Positions 7,428-15,108 of a stretch of 64,000 nt of DNA are shown one piece after another; position 1 is the first letter of the stretch; each line of letters starts with the position of its first letter. Source of the DNA: REEB95 sp963785735 (lineage in GTDB: Bacteria > Pseudomonadota > Alphaproteobacteria > ATCC43930 > CGMCC-115725); contig CAWAWJ010000001.1 of assembly GCA_963785735.1 (NCBI GenBank), positions 558,001-622,000 of the forward strand, written 5' to 3'. Under the pieces are notes generated by a model. That model was not told where the DNA came from. It searched no databases and was given only the letters and a program-made list of their open reading frames with translations. Made by a program: the position numbers and the translations under genes.

Positions 7428-8762
7428 CTACTCGTTGCCTTCGCTGATCGCGTAGGCGGTTTCACCATGGATCGCGTCGTCGCCAACCTTGAGGGTCGCG
7501 TCGTCCATACGCAACGGCGTGATGAACGAGATGACCTTGAGGATGATGAAGGTCGCGATGATGTTGTAGACGATGATGAACGCGGCCGCCTCGGCCTGGA
7601 GCACCAGCTGACTCGGGTTGCCGTAGAGCAAGCCGGTCACGCTGACGCCAGGCGCGTCCTTGTCGGTGCCGATGTACACCAACATGTCCGGATTGGCGAG
7701 CACGCCCACCAAGAGGCCGCCCATCAATCCCGCGACGCCGTGGGTCGAGAACACGCAGAGCGTGTCGTCGACCTTCATCATCAGCTTGGTCTTCTGGAAC
7801 TTGTTCATCGAGAGCCACGGGATGATGCCCGCGCACACGCCGATGGCCAAGGCGCCCCAGCCGTCCACATAACCGGCGCCCGGGGTGATCGCGACGAGGC
7901 CGGCGATCATGCCGTTCACCGCGCCGACGACCGACGGCTTGCCATAGGCCATCTTGTCCAGAAGCGTCCAAACCAGGAGAGCCGCTGCGGTGGCGGTGTT
8001 GGTGTTCATCACCGCCGCGCCGGCGTCAGCGTTGGCGAAGTACGGGTCGCCGCCGTTGAAGCCGTTCCAGCCCAGCCACAAGATGCCGGCACCCACCAAG
8101 GTGGTCAGCAAATTGTTGGGCGGGAAACTGTCGCGGTCCGCCTTCAAGCGCGGCCCGACCATCGCCGCGGCGACGAAGCCGGACGTGGCGGCCGCGAGAT
8201 GGATGACGTAGCCGCCCGAGAAGTCGGCCGCACCCGCGGCGGCGAGCCAGCCGCCACCCCAGAGGCTGAATGCGCCCACCGTATAGACGACGGTCATCCA
8301 CACCGGGCAGAAGATCACCCAGGCGCGGAAGCTCATGCGGCCCAGCACCGAACCGCCCAGGATGATCACCGTGATCGCGGCGAACACGAACTGGAAGTAC
8401 ACCAGGGTCGCCATCGGGAAGACCATGTCGGGCATGCCCGACGCCGCTTCCGGTATGGTCGCCTGACCGGTGGAGAACGCCGCGGACATCGCCGGCAAGG
8501 GCGAGCCGAGGAATTCCTGTCCCATGAGCGAGAGCCAAGCCGGTCCGAAGGCCATGTTGTAGTCGAACAGGACCCAGACGATCAGGACCGAGGCGAAGGC
8601 GTAGATCGCCATGAAGGCGGAGTTGATCGCCCACTTTGTCTTGACGATGCCGCCATAGAGAACAACCAGTCCGGGAATGCTTTGCAAAGCGACGAAGGTG
8701 GCCGCCGCCAATTGCCAAGCATTACTTCCCGAATCTAGCCATTTTGGTGATGGTACGAGCAT
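7428..8762 (-). CDS. Ammonium transporter, divergent Amt subfamily
   Basis: A 444-residue Amt/MEP/Rh-family membrane protein with about eleven helices and no signal peptide. It keeps the pore features: YFQFVFAAITV, the Asp-His unit in ADFSGGYVIH, WNGFNGGDP, and the second His in FSTHGVAGLMGG. It differs clearly from the neighbouring transporter: YTVGAFSLWGGGW replaces the AHWVW segment, and a distinctive loop (YGNPSQLVLQAEAAAFIIVYN) replaces the usual one before the last helix. The C-terminal tail (DDAIHGETAYAISEGNE) still resembles the PII-contact tail of Amt proteins. The ATG follows GGGGGAG. The two genes look like distinct lineages rather than a recent duplication. Confidence 0.92.
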   Translation of the reverse strand: MLVPSPKWLDSGSNAWQLAAATFVALQSIPGLVVLYGGIVKTKWAINSAFMAIYAFASVLIVWVLFDYNMAFGPAWLSLMGQEFLGSPLPAMSAAFSTGQATIPEAASGMPDMVFPMATLVYFQFVFAAITVIILGGSVLGRMSFRAWVIFCPVWMTVVYTVGAFSLWGGGWLAAAGAADFSGGYVIHLAAATSGFVAAAMVGPRLKADRDSFPPNNLLTTLVGAGILWLGWNGFNGGDPYFANADAGAAVMNTNTATAAALLVWTLLDKMAYGKPSVVGAVNGMIAGLVAITPGAGYVDGWGALAIGVCAGIIPWLSMNKFQKTKLMMKVDDTLCVFSTHGVAGLMGGLLVGVLANPDMLVYIGTDKDAPGVSVTGLLYGNPSQLVLQAEAAAFIIVYNIIATFIILKVISFITPLRMDDATLKVGDDAIHGETAYAISEGNE

Positions 8763-9112
8763 TGATACTCCCCCTTATTTATTGCAATTGGCTTCCCCTA
8801 AGGGGCGAGTGACCCCCGGAACCAATACCGGAAGCATGACTAGCAATATCTATGCCGCCCCAACCGCCCGGCCCAATGGCAACCCAGACCGGTCCATCCC
8901 GGGTCGACTCGTCATGGGTGAGCCGGAATGCCCACCAAATAGGCATTCTGAACATAGTTTAATCAATCCTCCAGGATCGGGGCCGGGCGGATTAATACTT
9001 CCGGCGCAAGTACCGATTCGCGGAAGCATCCGCGCGCCGTTCTTTGCATTCCTTCGGGAATTGGCTAGGACTCGCACCGCGATCAAAGAAATCGAGACAG
9101 AGGGGCGCCATC
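8763..9112. other. Divergent intergenic region between the second amt and a small exported protein gene
   Basis: No gene is supported. The region contains an AT-rich leader next to amt (ttatttattgcaattgg) and an inverted repeat GAATGCC (8926-8932) / GGCATTC (8942-8948) with a 9-nt loop roughly midway, a plausible operator. On the minus strand a GG-N10-GC arrangement ending TTGCA lies about 20 nt before the amt start, but it fits the sigma-54 consensus poorly. Confidence 0.45.
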
Positions 9113-9442
9113 ATGGTTTTGAACCGGTCACTCGCGGCGGCTTCCGCCGTCTTAGCGGCGGGGCTGGCCTTCGCCGCCATCGCCGCCGGGGCGCAGCCGA
9201 GCGCCGCCGCGGTCACCTGCACCAACCCGGCGAGCGGCGTGAGCTGGCTCATCAATGTCGACTACGCCAAGGGCACGGTCGATTCCTATCCGGCCAGCAT
9301 CAGCGACAAGGAAATTTCCTGGCGCAACGTCAAGGAATCCGCCAACTACACGCTCGACCGCAAATCCGGCAAGCTCACCGCCATCTATCCGTCGAGCACC
9401 GGCGGCTATTTCCTCTTCGATCATTGCAGGCTGGAGAATTGA
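9113..9442 (+). CDS. Small exported protein of unknown function
   Basis: A 109-residue protein with a clear signal peptide (MVLNRSLAAASAVLAAGLAFAAIAAGAQPSA in outline; cleavage near residues 28-34). The mature domain of about 75 residues begins VTCTNPASGVSW and has two Cys (VTCTN and DHCRLEN) that could form a disulfide joining the two ends. A central segment reads ISWRNVKESANYTLDRKSGKL and resembles a small beta domain. I do not recognise the family. It is upstream of, and co-oriented with, the phosphatase-kinase gene with a 48-bp gap, so it could be co-transcribed. An ATG 69 nt upstream would place charged residues before the signal and is less likely. Confidence 0.75.
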   Translation: MVLNRSLAAASAVLAAGLAFAAIAAGAQPSAAAVTCTNPASGVSWLINVDYAKGTVDSYPASISDKEISWRNVKESANYTLDRKSGKLTAIYPSSTGGYFLFDHCRLEN

Positions 9443-9490
9443 CGCCGCGGCCGAGGCGGCTTCCCCGCCGGCGCAAGCGGAGCGGCGGCG

Positions 9491-11197
9491 ATGGCTGAGG
9501 GTGCCGCCGGCGTCAAGGCCAGCGTCGGCTTCGTCTCGGAGACCGGGCCGCGCGAGCGCAACGAGGATTTCGCCGCCGCGGTTTTCGGCGACGAGCTGCC
9601 CGAGCCGCGCCGCGAGGTGGTGGCGGCGATCGCCGACGGCATCGGCGGCGCCAAGGGCGGCCGGGTGGCGGCCGAGACCGCGGTCCGGGGATTCCTCGAC
9701 GGATTCTGGGACCTGCCCGAGACCATGGAAGTGCGCCGCGCCGCGGCCAAGATCATCGATGCGCTCAATAAATGGATCCAGTCCCTGGGCCGCCAGGACC
9801 CCGAGCTCGCCGGGATGGGATGCACCTTCACGGCCTTGGTGCTGCGCGGCCGCGTCGCCCATCTGCTGCATGTCGGGGATAGCCGGGCTTACCGGCTCAG
9901 GAACGACCGCCTCGCCTGTCTCACCACCGATCATTCGCGCGCGCGCGCCGACGGGAGGCGGGTGCTGACCCGCGCGCTGGGCGTCGAGGCCGAGGTGCGG
10001 CTCGATTACTCGGCCCAGCCGGTGGCGTTGCACGACCGGTTTCTTTTGTGCAGCGACGGCGTGCACGCCTTCCTGACCGACGAGGCCATGGCCGAGATAT
10101 TGCGCACCCGTTCCGCGCCCGGGGATACCGCCAAGGCGCTGGTCGCGGCCGCGCTCGATTCCGGCGGGAACGACAACACCACGGCCCTGGTGCTGGACGT
10201 GGTGGCGCTGCCGACGGCGGAATCCTCCGACATCGGCAACGCCATCATGCAGCTGCCGCTGAAGCCGGTGCCGATCGACGGCGAGACGGTGGACGGTTTC
10301 ACGCTCAAGGTTCTGATGTCCGACGGCCGTTACAGCCGGCTCTTCGGCGCGGTGGACGAGGTCGAGGGCGGCGAGGTGGCGTTGAAATTCCCCAAGCCCG
10401 AGGTGGCCACCAAAGCCATTTTCCACGCGGCCTTCGTGCGCGAGGCCTGGGTCGGCTCGCGCGTCACCAGCCCCTGGCTCGGCCGCATCATCGAATTGCC
10501 GCCGGGGCGGCGGACCTGCCTTTACACCGTCATGCCGCTTTACGTGGGCGAGCTTCTGGAAAGGCGCCTCGCGCGCCCGCCGGGCCTGGGCCTCGAGGAA
10601 GGGCGCAACATCGCGATCAAGCTGGCGCAAGCGGCGGCGGCGTTGCACCGCGTCGGCATCATCCACCGCGACATCAAGCCCGATAACGTCATTCTCGAAG
10701 GCGGGGGATCGTTGAAGCTCATCGATTTGGGCGTGGTGCGCATACCGGGATTGGAGGATTTTCCGCCCGAAAACATCCCCGGCACCATCGCCTATATGGC
10801 GCCGGAAATGTTCTCGGGCGAGGCCGGCAACGAAGCGACCGACATCTACGCCCTGGGCGTCACCATGTTCCGCGCCTTCACCGGCCAATACCCCTATGGC
10901 AATCCCGACGCGGTCAGCCGGCCGGCGAGGAACCGGCCGAAGGAGCTGGTCCTGTTGCGCCCGGACCTGCCGGCCTGGCTCCAGAACGCGCTCGGGCGGG
11001 CGATCGCGATCAACCCCGCCGAGCGTTTTCGCGACATGGCCGAATTCGCGCTGGAGATGGAGGCGGGCCCGGTGCGCGCGCCCACCATGGTCCACCGGCC
11101 GATGACGCTTTACGAGCGCCACCCGTTGCGCTTCTGGCAGGCGGTCGCGGTGGGGCTGGCGGCGGCGCTGTTGTGGTCGCTGCTGCGGCACCATTAA
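9491..11197 (+). CDS. Fused PP2C-type protein phosphatase and Ser/Thr protein kinase with C-terminal membrane anchor
   Basis: Bifunctional signalling enzyme of 568 residues. Residues 1-235 are a PPM/PP2C phosphatase with all metal-binding motifs: RERNEDF, IADGIGG, VGDSRAYRL, CSDG and GGNDNTTALV. Residues about 265-520 are a Hanks-type kinase: AxK-like lysine in EVALKFPKP, catalytic loop HRDIKPDN near 392-399, metal motif as DLG in LIDLGVVR (usually DFG), PGTIAYMAPE, and DIYALGVTMF. The glycine loop (MSDGRYSRLFGA) is poorly conserved. Residues about 545-563 form a single hydrophobic helix before LLRHH, so the protein is tail-anchored with both catalytic domains in the cytoplasm. Phosphatase-kinase fusions of this type occur in proteobacteria, and some lie near nitrogen-transport genes. 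Here two amt genes are divergent neighbours. The substrate is unknown. Confidence 0.93.
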   Translation: MAEGAAGVKASVGFVSETGPRERNEDFAAAVFGDELPEPRREVVAAIADGIGGAKGGRVAAETAVRGFLDGFWDLPETMEVRRAAAKIIDALNKWIQSLGRQDPELAGMGCTFTALVLRGRVAHLLHVGDSRAYRLRNDRLACLTTDHSRARADGRRVLTRALGVEAEVRLDYSAQPVALHDRFLLCSDGVHAFLTDEAMAEILRTRSAPGDTAKALVAAALDSGGNDNTTALVLDVVALPTAESSDIGNAIMQLPLKPVPIDGETVDGFTLKVLMSDGRYSRLFGAVDEVEGGEVALKFPKPEVATKAIFHAAFVREAWVGSRVTSPWLGRIIELPPGRRTCLYTVMPLYVGELLERRLARPPGLGLEEGRNIAIKLAQAAAALHRVGIIHRDIKPDNVILEGGGSLKLIDLGVVRIPGLEDFPPENIPGTIAYMAPEMFSGEAGNEATDIYALGVTMFRAFTGQYPYGNPDAVSRPARNRPKELVLLRPDLPAWLQNALGRAIAINPAERFRDMAEFALEMEAGPVRAPTMVHRPMTLYERHPLRFWQAVAVGLAAALLWSLLRHH

Positions 11198-11233
11198 GGA
11201 CGGGGCGCCGCCCCATGCTCTATAATCGCCGCC

Positions 11234-12451
11234 ATGCCAATTGAATCGCGCACCGAACTGGCCGTGGCCGGCGGCGGGCTTACCGGCATGACGCTGGCGA
11301 TCGCCTGCGCCCAAGCCGGGATCGAGGTGGCCTTGATCGACCGGCTGGAGCCCAAGGCGATGCTCAAGCCTGGCTTCGACGGCCGCACCACCGCGCTTTC
11401 CTTCGGCTCGCGCCGGCTGATGGACGCGATCGGGGTGTGGCCGGAGTTGGCGCCCGTGGCGCAGCCGATCCTCGAAATCCGCGTCGCCGACGGCGCTTCG
11501 CCCTTTTTCCTCCATTACGACCACAAGGCGATCGGCGACAATCCGATGGGTTACATCGTCGAGAACGCGGCGTTGCGCCGCGCGCTCTACCGGCGCGCCA
11601 AGGGGCTGAAAAATCTCCGCATCCTCGCGCCCAAGGGCGTGGCGAAGGTCGCGGATGAAGGGGCGTTCGCGCGCGTGACCCTCGACGACGGATCGGCCGT
11701 CAAGGCGTTGCTGGTGGCGGCTTGCGACGGGCGCAATTCGGCTTTGCGCGAGGCGGCCGGAATCGAATGCCTGCGCTGGTCCTACCGCCAGACCGCGATC
11801 GTGGCGGTGGTGAAGCATGAGCGCCCGCATCGCGGCGTGGCGGTCGAGCATTTCCGCCCGGCCGGACCCTTCGCGATCCTGCCCATGACCGGGAACCGTT
11901 CCTCGATCGTCTGGACCGAGGCGGCGGAGATCGCGCCCAAGCTCTTGAAGCTCGCACCCGATAAATTCCACGCCGAACTCGCGCGGCGCTTCGGCGATTT
12001 TCTCGGCGCGGTCGAATTGGCGGGACCGGTCTGGTCCCATCCGCTGGGCTTCATCCACGCCAATCGCTACACATCCGCGCGCTTGGCGCTGGTCGGCGAC
12101 GCGGCCCATGCCATCCACCCCATCGCCGGCCAGGGATTGAATCTGGGCCTGCGCGACGTGGCGAGCCTGGCCGAGATCGCGGTCGATGCGCGGCGTCTGG
12201 GCCTCGATATCGGCGCTTCAAATTTATTGGCGCGTTATGAGCGCTGGCGGCGTTTTGACGGGGTGGCCTTGGCCGCGGTGACCGACGGGCTCAACCGTTT
12301 GTTCTCCAACAAATCGAAGGCGCTCGCCGGCATGCGCGATCTCGGCCTCGGCGCGGTCAACCGCATGCCCGGCATGAAGAAGGTGCTGATGCGCCACGCC
12401 ATGGGGACATTGGGGGATTTGCCGAAATTGGTGCGTGGTGAGCAGCTTTAA
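11234..12451 (+). CDS. UbiH/UbiF/UbiL-type FAD-dependent ubiquinone biosynthesis hydroxylase
   Basis: Class A flavoprotein monooxygenase of 405 residues, expected to hydroxylate the ubiquinone precursor ring. An N-terminal dinucleotide fold (VAGGGLTGMTLAIACAQAG), the motif FDGRTTALSFGSRRLM, the middle segment around CDGRNSALREAAGI, and the second FAD motif GDAAHAIHPIAGQGLNLGLRD are all present. Which ring position it hydroxylates (UbiH, UbiF or the alphaproteobacterial UbiL) cannot be told by eye. The 3' end, encoding GDLPKLVRGEQL, is the first copy of an 88-bp tandem repeat that continues beyond the stop codon. The ATG follows a weak ribosome site 36 bp after the kinase gene. Confidence 0.9.
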   Translation: MPIESRTELAVAGGGLTGMTLAIACAQAGIEVALIDRLEPKAMLKPGFDGRTTALSFGSRRLMDAIGVWPELAPVAQPILEIRVADGASPFFLHYDHKAIGDNPMGYIVENAALRRALYRRAKGLKNLRILAPKGVAKVADEGAFARVTLDDGSAVKALLVAACDGRNSALREAAGIECLRWSYRQTAIVAVVKHERPHRGVAVEHFRPAGPFAILPMTGNRSSIVWTEAAEIAPKLLKLAPDKFHAELARRFGDFLGAVELAGPVWSHPLGFIHANRYTSARLALVGDAAHAIHPIAGQGLNLGLRDVASLAEIAVDARRLGLDIGASNLLARYERWRRFDGVALAAVTDGLNRLFSNKSKALAGMRDLGLGAVNRMPGMKKVLMRHAMGTLGDLPKLVRGEQL

Positions 12452-12627
12452 GCGCCACGGCCATTTTTAATTTTGCTTCGCTCTTGACGAGCTACGCGGG
12501 GGCGATTTGCCGAAACTCGTGTGGGGCGAGCAGCTTTAAGCGCCACGGCCATTTTTAATTTTGCTTCGCTCTTGACGAGCTGCGCGGGGGCGATTTGCCG
12601 AAACTCGTGCGGGGCGAAACGCTCTAG
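12416..12627 (+). repeat. 88-bp tandem repeat built from the 3' end of the ubiH-like gene
   Basis: Two full units (12416-12503 and 12504-12591) and a 36-bp partial third (12592-12627) keep an exact 88-bp period starting at GATTTGCCGAAA. Each unit opens with the codons for the last residues of the hydroxylase (GDLPKLV(R/W)GE), so the same C-terminus and stop are written three times (TAA, TAA, TAG). Only the first copy is in the gene. The remaining 50 bp or so of each unit are nearly identical between copies. The third copy ends on a TAG that overlaps, on the opposite strand, the stop codon of the DUF971 gene. Confidence 0.95.
12471..12499 (+). repeat. Dispersed 29-bp element, copy 1
   Basis: The 29-bp sequence starting TTTTGCTTCGCTCT and ending GAGCTACGCGG recurs at 12559-12587 (inside the next tandem unit, one change) and 48 kb away at 60452-60480 (one change). 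It can fold as an imperfect hairpin around GCTC/GAGC. It is intergenic in all three places and just downstream of a gene end. It resembles a small REP-like extragenic element, but no larger family can be shown from one window. Confidence 0.7.
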
Positions 12628-12992
12628 GACTTTCCCGGGTCGCGCGACTGGCCGGCTTTTTCCAGGGCCTTCAAATAATCCTGCCAGCGCTTATCGCGCT
12701 CGCGGCCCAATTGGTGCAGATAGGCCCAGGTATAGATGCCGCTGTCGTGGAGATCGTCGAACGTGATGCGGATGGCGTAATTGCCCACGGGCTCGACCGC
12801 CAAGATGCCGATTTGCGCCCGTCCCGCGACCAGCTGCTTCTGGCCGGGCCCGTGGCCCTGGACCTCGGCCGAGGGGCTTTCGACCCGGAGATATTCCGCC
12901 GGCAGGCTGACGCTCTCGCCGCCTTCGAAATCGACCTCGAGCAGCTTTTCCCTCTGCTTGAGGCGGATTTCGGTGGGCCAGGGCGCGTTCAT
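12624..12992 (-). CDS. DUF971 family protein (gamma-butyrobetaine hydroxylase-like N-terminal domain)
   Basis: A small cytosolic protein of 122 residues. DUF971 is the domain found at the N-terminus of gamma-butyrobetaine hydroxylase and alone in many bacteria, where it has been linked to iron-sulfur or metal handling. Visible family features are LLEVDFEGGESVSLPAEYLRV near the start and the segment VGNYAIRITFDDLHDSGIYTW in the middle, followed by a Trp/Arg/Lys-rich helix (LGRERDKRWQDYL). It is the last gene of a leftward set with ybbN, the LON-domain gene and the Trm112-like gene. Its stop codon coincides with the end of the 88-bp repeat array. The function is not established. Confidence 0.88.
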   Translation of the reverse strand: MNAPWPTEIRLKQREKLLEVDFEGGESVSLPAEYLRVESPSAEVQGHGPGQKQLVAGRAQIGILAVEPVGNYAIRITFDDLHDSGIYTWAYLHQLGRERDKRWQDYLKALEKAGQSRDPGKS

Positions 12993-13011
12993 GAATTTGG
13001 TGAACCGGGGC

Positions 13012-13212
13012 TCACGGCTTGCGCGCGGATTTCTCGGTATCGTCCAAAGGCCGCGCCTCGTCGGCGAGCATGATCGGAATGCCGTCGCGGATGGGATAGG
13101 CCAAGCCCGCCTGGACGCTGACCAGCTCCTGGCGGCTTCGGTCGTATTTGAGCGGCCCCTTGGTCAGGGGGCAAACCAGGATTTCCAAAAGCCGGGGATC
13201 GATCTCGGACAT
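13012..13212 (-). CDS. Trm112/UPF0434 (YcaR-like) family small protein
   Basis: A 66-residue protein with the Trm112-like fold: DPRLLEILVCPLTKGPLKYD at the N-terminus, then GLAYPIRDGIPIMLADEARPL. In eukaryotes and archaea Trm112 activates methyltransferases. The bacterial short form usually keeps the second half of the fold, and here only one of the zinc-type Cys pairs survives (a single CPLTKG Cys). It sits between the LON-domain gene and DUF971 on the same strand, a neighbourhood conserved in alphaproteobacteria. The role in bacteria is unclear; a methyltransferase partner is an inference from the family. Confidence 0.88.
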   Translation of the reverse strand: MSEIDPRLLEILVCPLTKGPLKYDRSRQELVSVQAGLAYPIRDGIPIMLADEARPLDDTEKSARKP

Positions 13213-13249
13213 TAAGGCCTCCTAATAAGACGCGCCATGCGGCGCGGGG

Positions 13250-13891
13250 CTAATTGGACGCGCTGGACGCGGGTGCCGTGTCGGCGAAGAGCGACATTTC
13301 GATGAGTTGCGTGAGCAAAAGCGCGCGGGCCGCGGGATCGGCTTCGAGCAGCGCCTGTTTCTCGCGCGGCGCGAAGGGCGCCATCATCGCGACCGCGTCG
13401 ATCAATCGCGACGAGGGCGCGGATTGGAGGGAATCCCGGTCGGCCTTGACGCCGCTCTTGGCGAGGAAAGGCCCGAGCGCCTTCATCAGCCGGGCGCGGT
13501 CGAGGCCCGGCGGTTCGGATTGGGTCAAGTCGCCCGCATAAGGCGACCAGTCGGGCAAGGCACGGCGGAAAAGCCCGGTCCGGGGCGGCTCGCGCGCTAC
13601 ATCGAAGCGCGACACGCCCAGGAGATCGATCAAGAGCCGTCCATCCCCGGTTTCGCGGAATTCGACGATGCGGCCGGCGCAGCCAGTCTTGTAAAGCGGC
13701 GGGTCGCCTTGATCGCCCTTGCCCTCGAGGGGCTGGATCATGCCGATCAAGCGGTCTCCGGCGAGCGCCGCCTCGGTCATGGCGAGATAACGGGGCTCGA
13801 AGATATTGAGCGGCAGATGCGCGCGCGGCAGCAGCAGCGCCCCGGTCAGGGGAAAGAGGGGCAGGCTTTCCGGCAGACCGGCATTGCTCAT
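13250..13891 (-). CDS. LON peptidase substrate-binding (N-terminal) domain protein
   Basis: This 213-residue protein consists of the N-terminal domain of Lon protease without AAA+ or protease parts. Typical features are LPLFPLTGALLLPRAHLPLNIFEPRY and LIGMIQP near the start, then GCAGRIVEFRETGDGRLLIDLLGVSRF. The chosen ATG at 13891 overlaps the stop of the upstream ybbN gene by 4 bp (ATGA), indicating translational coupling. The longer frame upstream is a ybbN shadow. Such stand-alone LON-domain proteins are common in alphaproteobacteria beside ybbN. A role in substrate recognition or protein quality control is plausible but not shown. Confidence 0.92.
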   Translation of the reverse strand: MSNAGLPESLPLFPLTGALLLPRAHLPLNIFEPRYLAMTEAALAGDRLIGMIQPLEGKGDQGDPPLYKTGCAGRIVEFRETGDGRLLIDLLGVSRFDVAREPPRTGLFRRALPDWSPYAGDLTQSEPPGLDRARLMKALGPFLAKSGVKADRDSLQSAPSSRLIDAVAMMAPFAPREKQALLEADPAARALLLTQLIEMSLFADTAPASSASN

Positions 13892-14850
13892 GAAAAGAGG
13901 ATGGCGGAGAGCCGCTTGCGCGAGGCGACGGTGAGCGGATCGGACAGGCCCACGGCCTCGAAGAGCTTCAAAAGCTGCTTGCGCGCCGCCTGCTCGTTCC
14001 ATTCGCGCTCGAGGCGGATGCTTTCCAGGAGATGGTCGATCGCCTTTTCGCGCTCGCCCGCGGCGAAAAGCGCGGCGCTGAGATCGAGCCGGGCCTGGTG
14101 GTCCTTGGGATTTTGCGCGAGCCGGGTTTCGAATTCGGCGGTCGCGCCCGCGGATTTGGCTCCGGCTTCGGCCAGTTCCAGCGCCGCCTTCGCCGCCGCG
14201 ATTTCGGGCCGGGCGGCTTCCGCCGCCGGAACCCGCGCGAGCAATTCCTTGGCCTTGGCGAAATCCTTTTTGGCAATGGCGAAGCGCGCGAGACCGGCGA
14301 GCGCCTCGAGATTGCCGGGCTCCATCTGGAGCACCTGGCTCCAGATATTGGCGGCGCGGGCCTGGTCGCCCGCCTGGAGCGCCGCTTGCGCCAGCGCCAG
14401 CGCGTCGGCGATGGGCGAGGGCGCGGCGCCCGGCGCGAGCGAAGCGAGCTTCTGCACGAATTGTTTCACTTGGCCTTCGGGAAGCGCGCCCACGAAGCCG
14501 TCGACCGGGCGGCCATCCTTGAAGGCATAGACCGCCGGGATCGACTGGATGCGCATCTGCTGCGCCAGTTCCTGGTTTTCATCGACATTGATCTTGACGA
14601 GCCGCACCGCGCCCCGTGATTCGGTAACCGCTTTTTCGAGCGCCGGCCCGAGCTGCTTGCACGGCCCGCACCAGGGCGCCCAGAAATCGACGATGACGGC
14701 GGTTTGCGCCGAGGCGTCGATGACGTCGGCCATGAAGCTTTCGGTCGAGCCGTCCTTGATAAGGCCGGCGGGCGCGGCCCCGTTGGCGCCCGGTTTTCCC
14801 GGGGCCGGGCCTTGCGGCGCGCCCGGGCCCTTGCCGATGATGGTGTCCAT
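13888..14850 (-). CDS. ybbN: Thioredoxin-TPR protein, YbbN/CnoX family
   Basis: A 320-residue cytosolic co-chaperone. After a Gly/Pro/Ala-rich leader of about 35 residues comes a thioredoxin domain with the active site WAPWCGPCKQL, then IPAVYAFKDGRPVDGFVG, and from about residue 150 TPR-like helices (ALAQAALQAGDQARAANIW, LAGLARFAIAKKDFAKAKEL). The Escherichia coli homologue (CnoX) protects proteins during bleach stress and hands them to GroEL or DnaK. E. coli lacks the second active-site Cys, whereas this protein keeps CxxC, so it may be redox-active, as described for the Caulobacter homologue. It heads the leftward set ending in DUF971. Confidence 0.92.
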   Translation of the reverse strand: MDTIIGKGPGAPQGPAPGKPGANGAAPAGLIKDGSTESFMADVIDASAQTAVIVDFWAPWCGPCKQLGPALEKAVTESRGAVRLVKINVDENQELAQQMRIQSIPAVYAFKDGRPVDGFVGALPEGQVKQFVQKLASLAPGAAPSPIADALALAQAALQAGDQARAANIWSQVLQMEPGNLEALAGLARFAIAKKDFAKAKELLARVPAAEAARPEIAAAKAALELAEAGAKSAGATAEFETRLAQNPKDHQARLDLSAALFAAGEREKAIDHLLESIRLEREWNEQAARKQLLKLFEAVGLSDPLTVASRKRLSAILFS

Positions 14851-15108
14851 CTGTCCTATCCCCGAATCCCCTAGTAAATGGAGGCTCGCAGGCTCAATGG
14901 CAAGCGCCTTGGCGCTTTATCGCGCGGCCAGCGTCACGCGGGAATATGCGCGGATACCGTGGCGGCGCTGCATACCCGAATACTGCTGTTGCAGGGATAC
15001 ATCTAATTAGAGAATTATAATAATATCAACAATCTATAGTTGATGACGACGATGGCGACTTTTTATGATGCGCGCGCTCGATATTTTTCAACCAAGCGGA
15101 GTGCAATC

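Noticed and set aside
8763..8800. Sigma-54 promoter (GG-N10-GC) before the second ammonium transporter
   Set aside because: Only the GC/TTGCA half fits; the -24 element deviates at several positions and the start point would be too close to the ATG.
14438..14452. A further copy of the 29-bp element inside ybbN (gagcgaagcgagc)
   Set aside because: Only about 9 bp match and the site is coding; it is explained by Ala/Ser codons.
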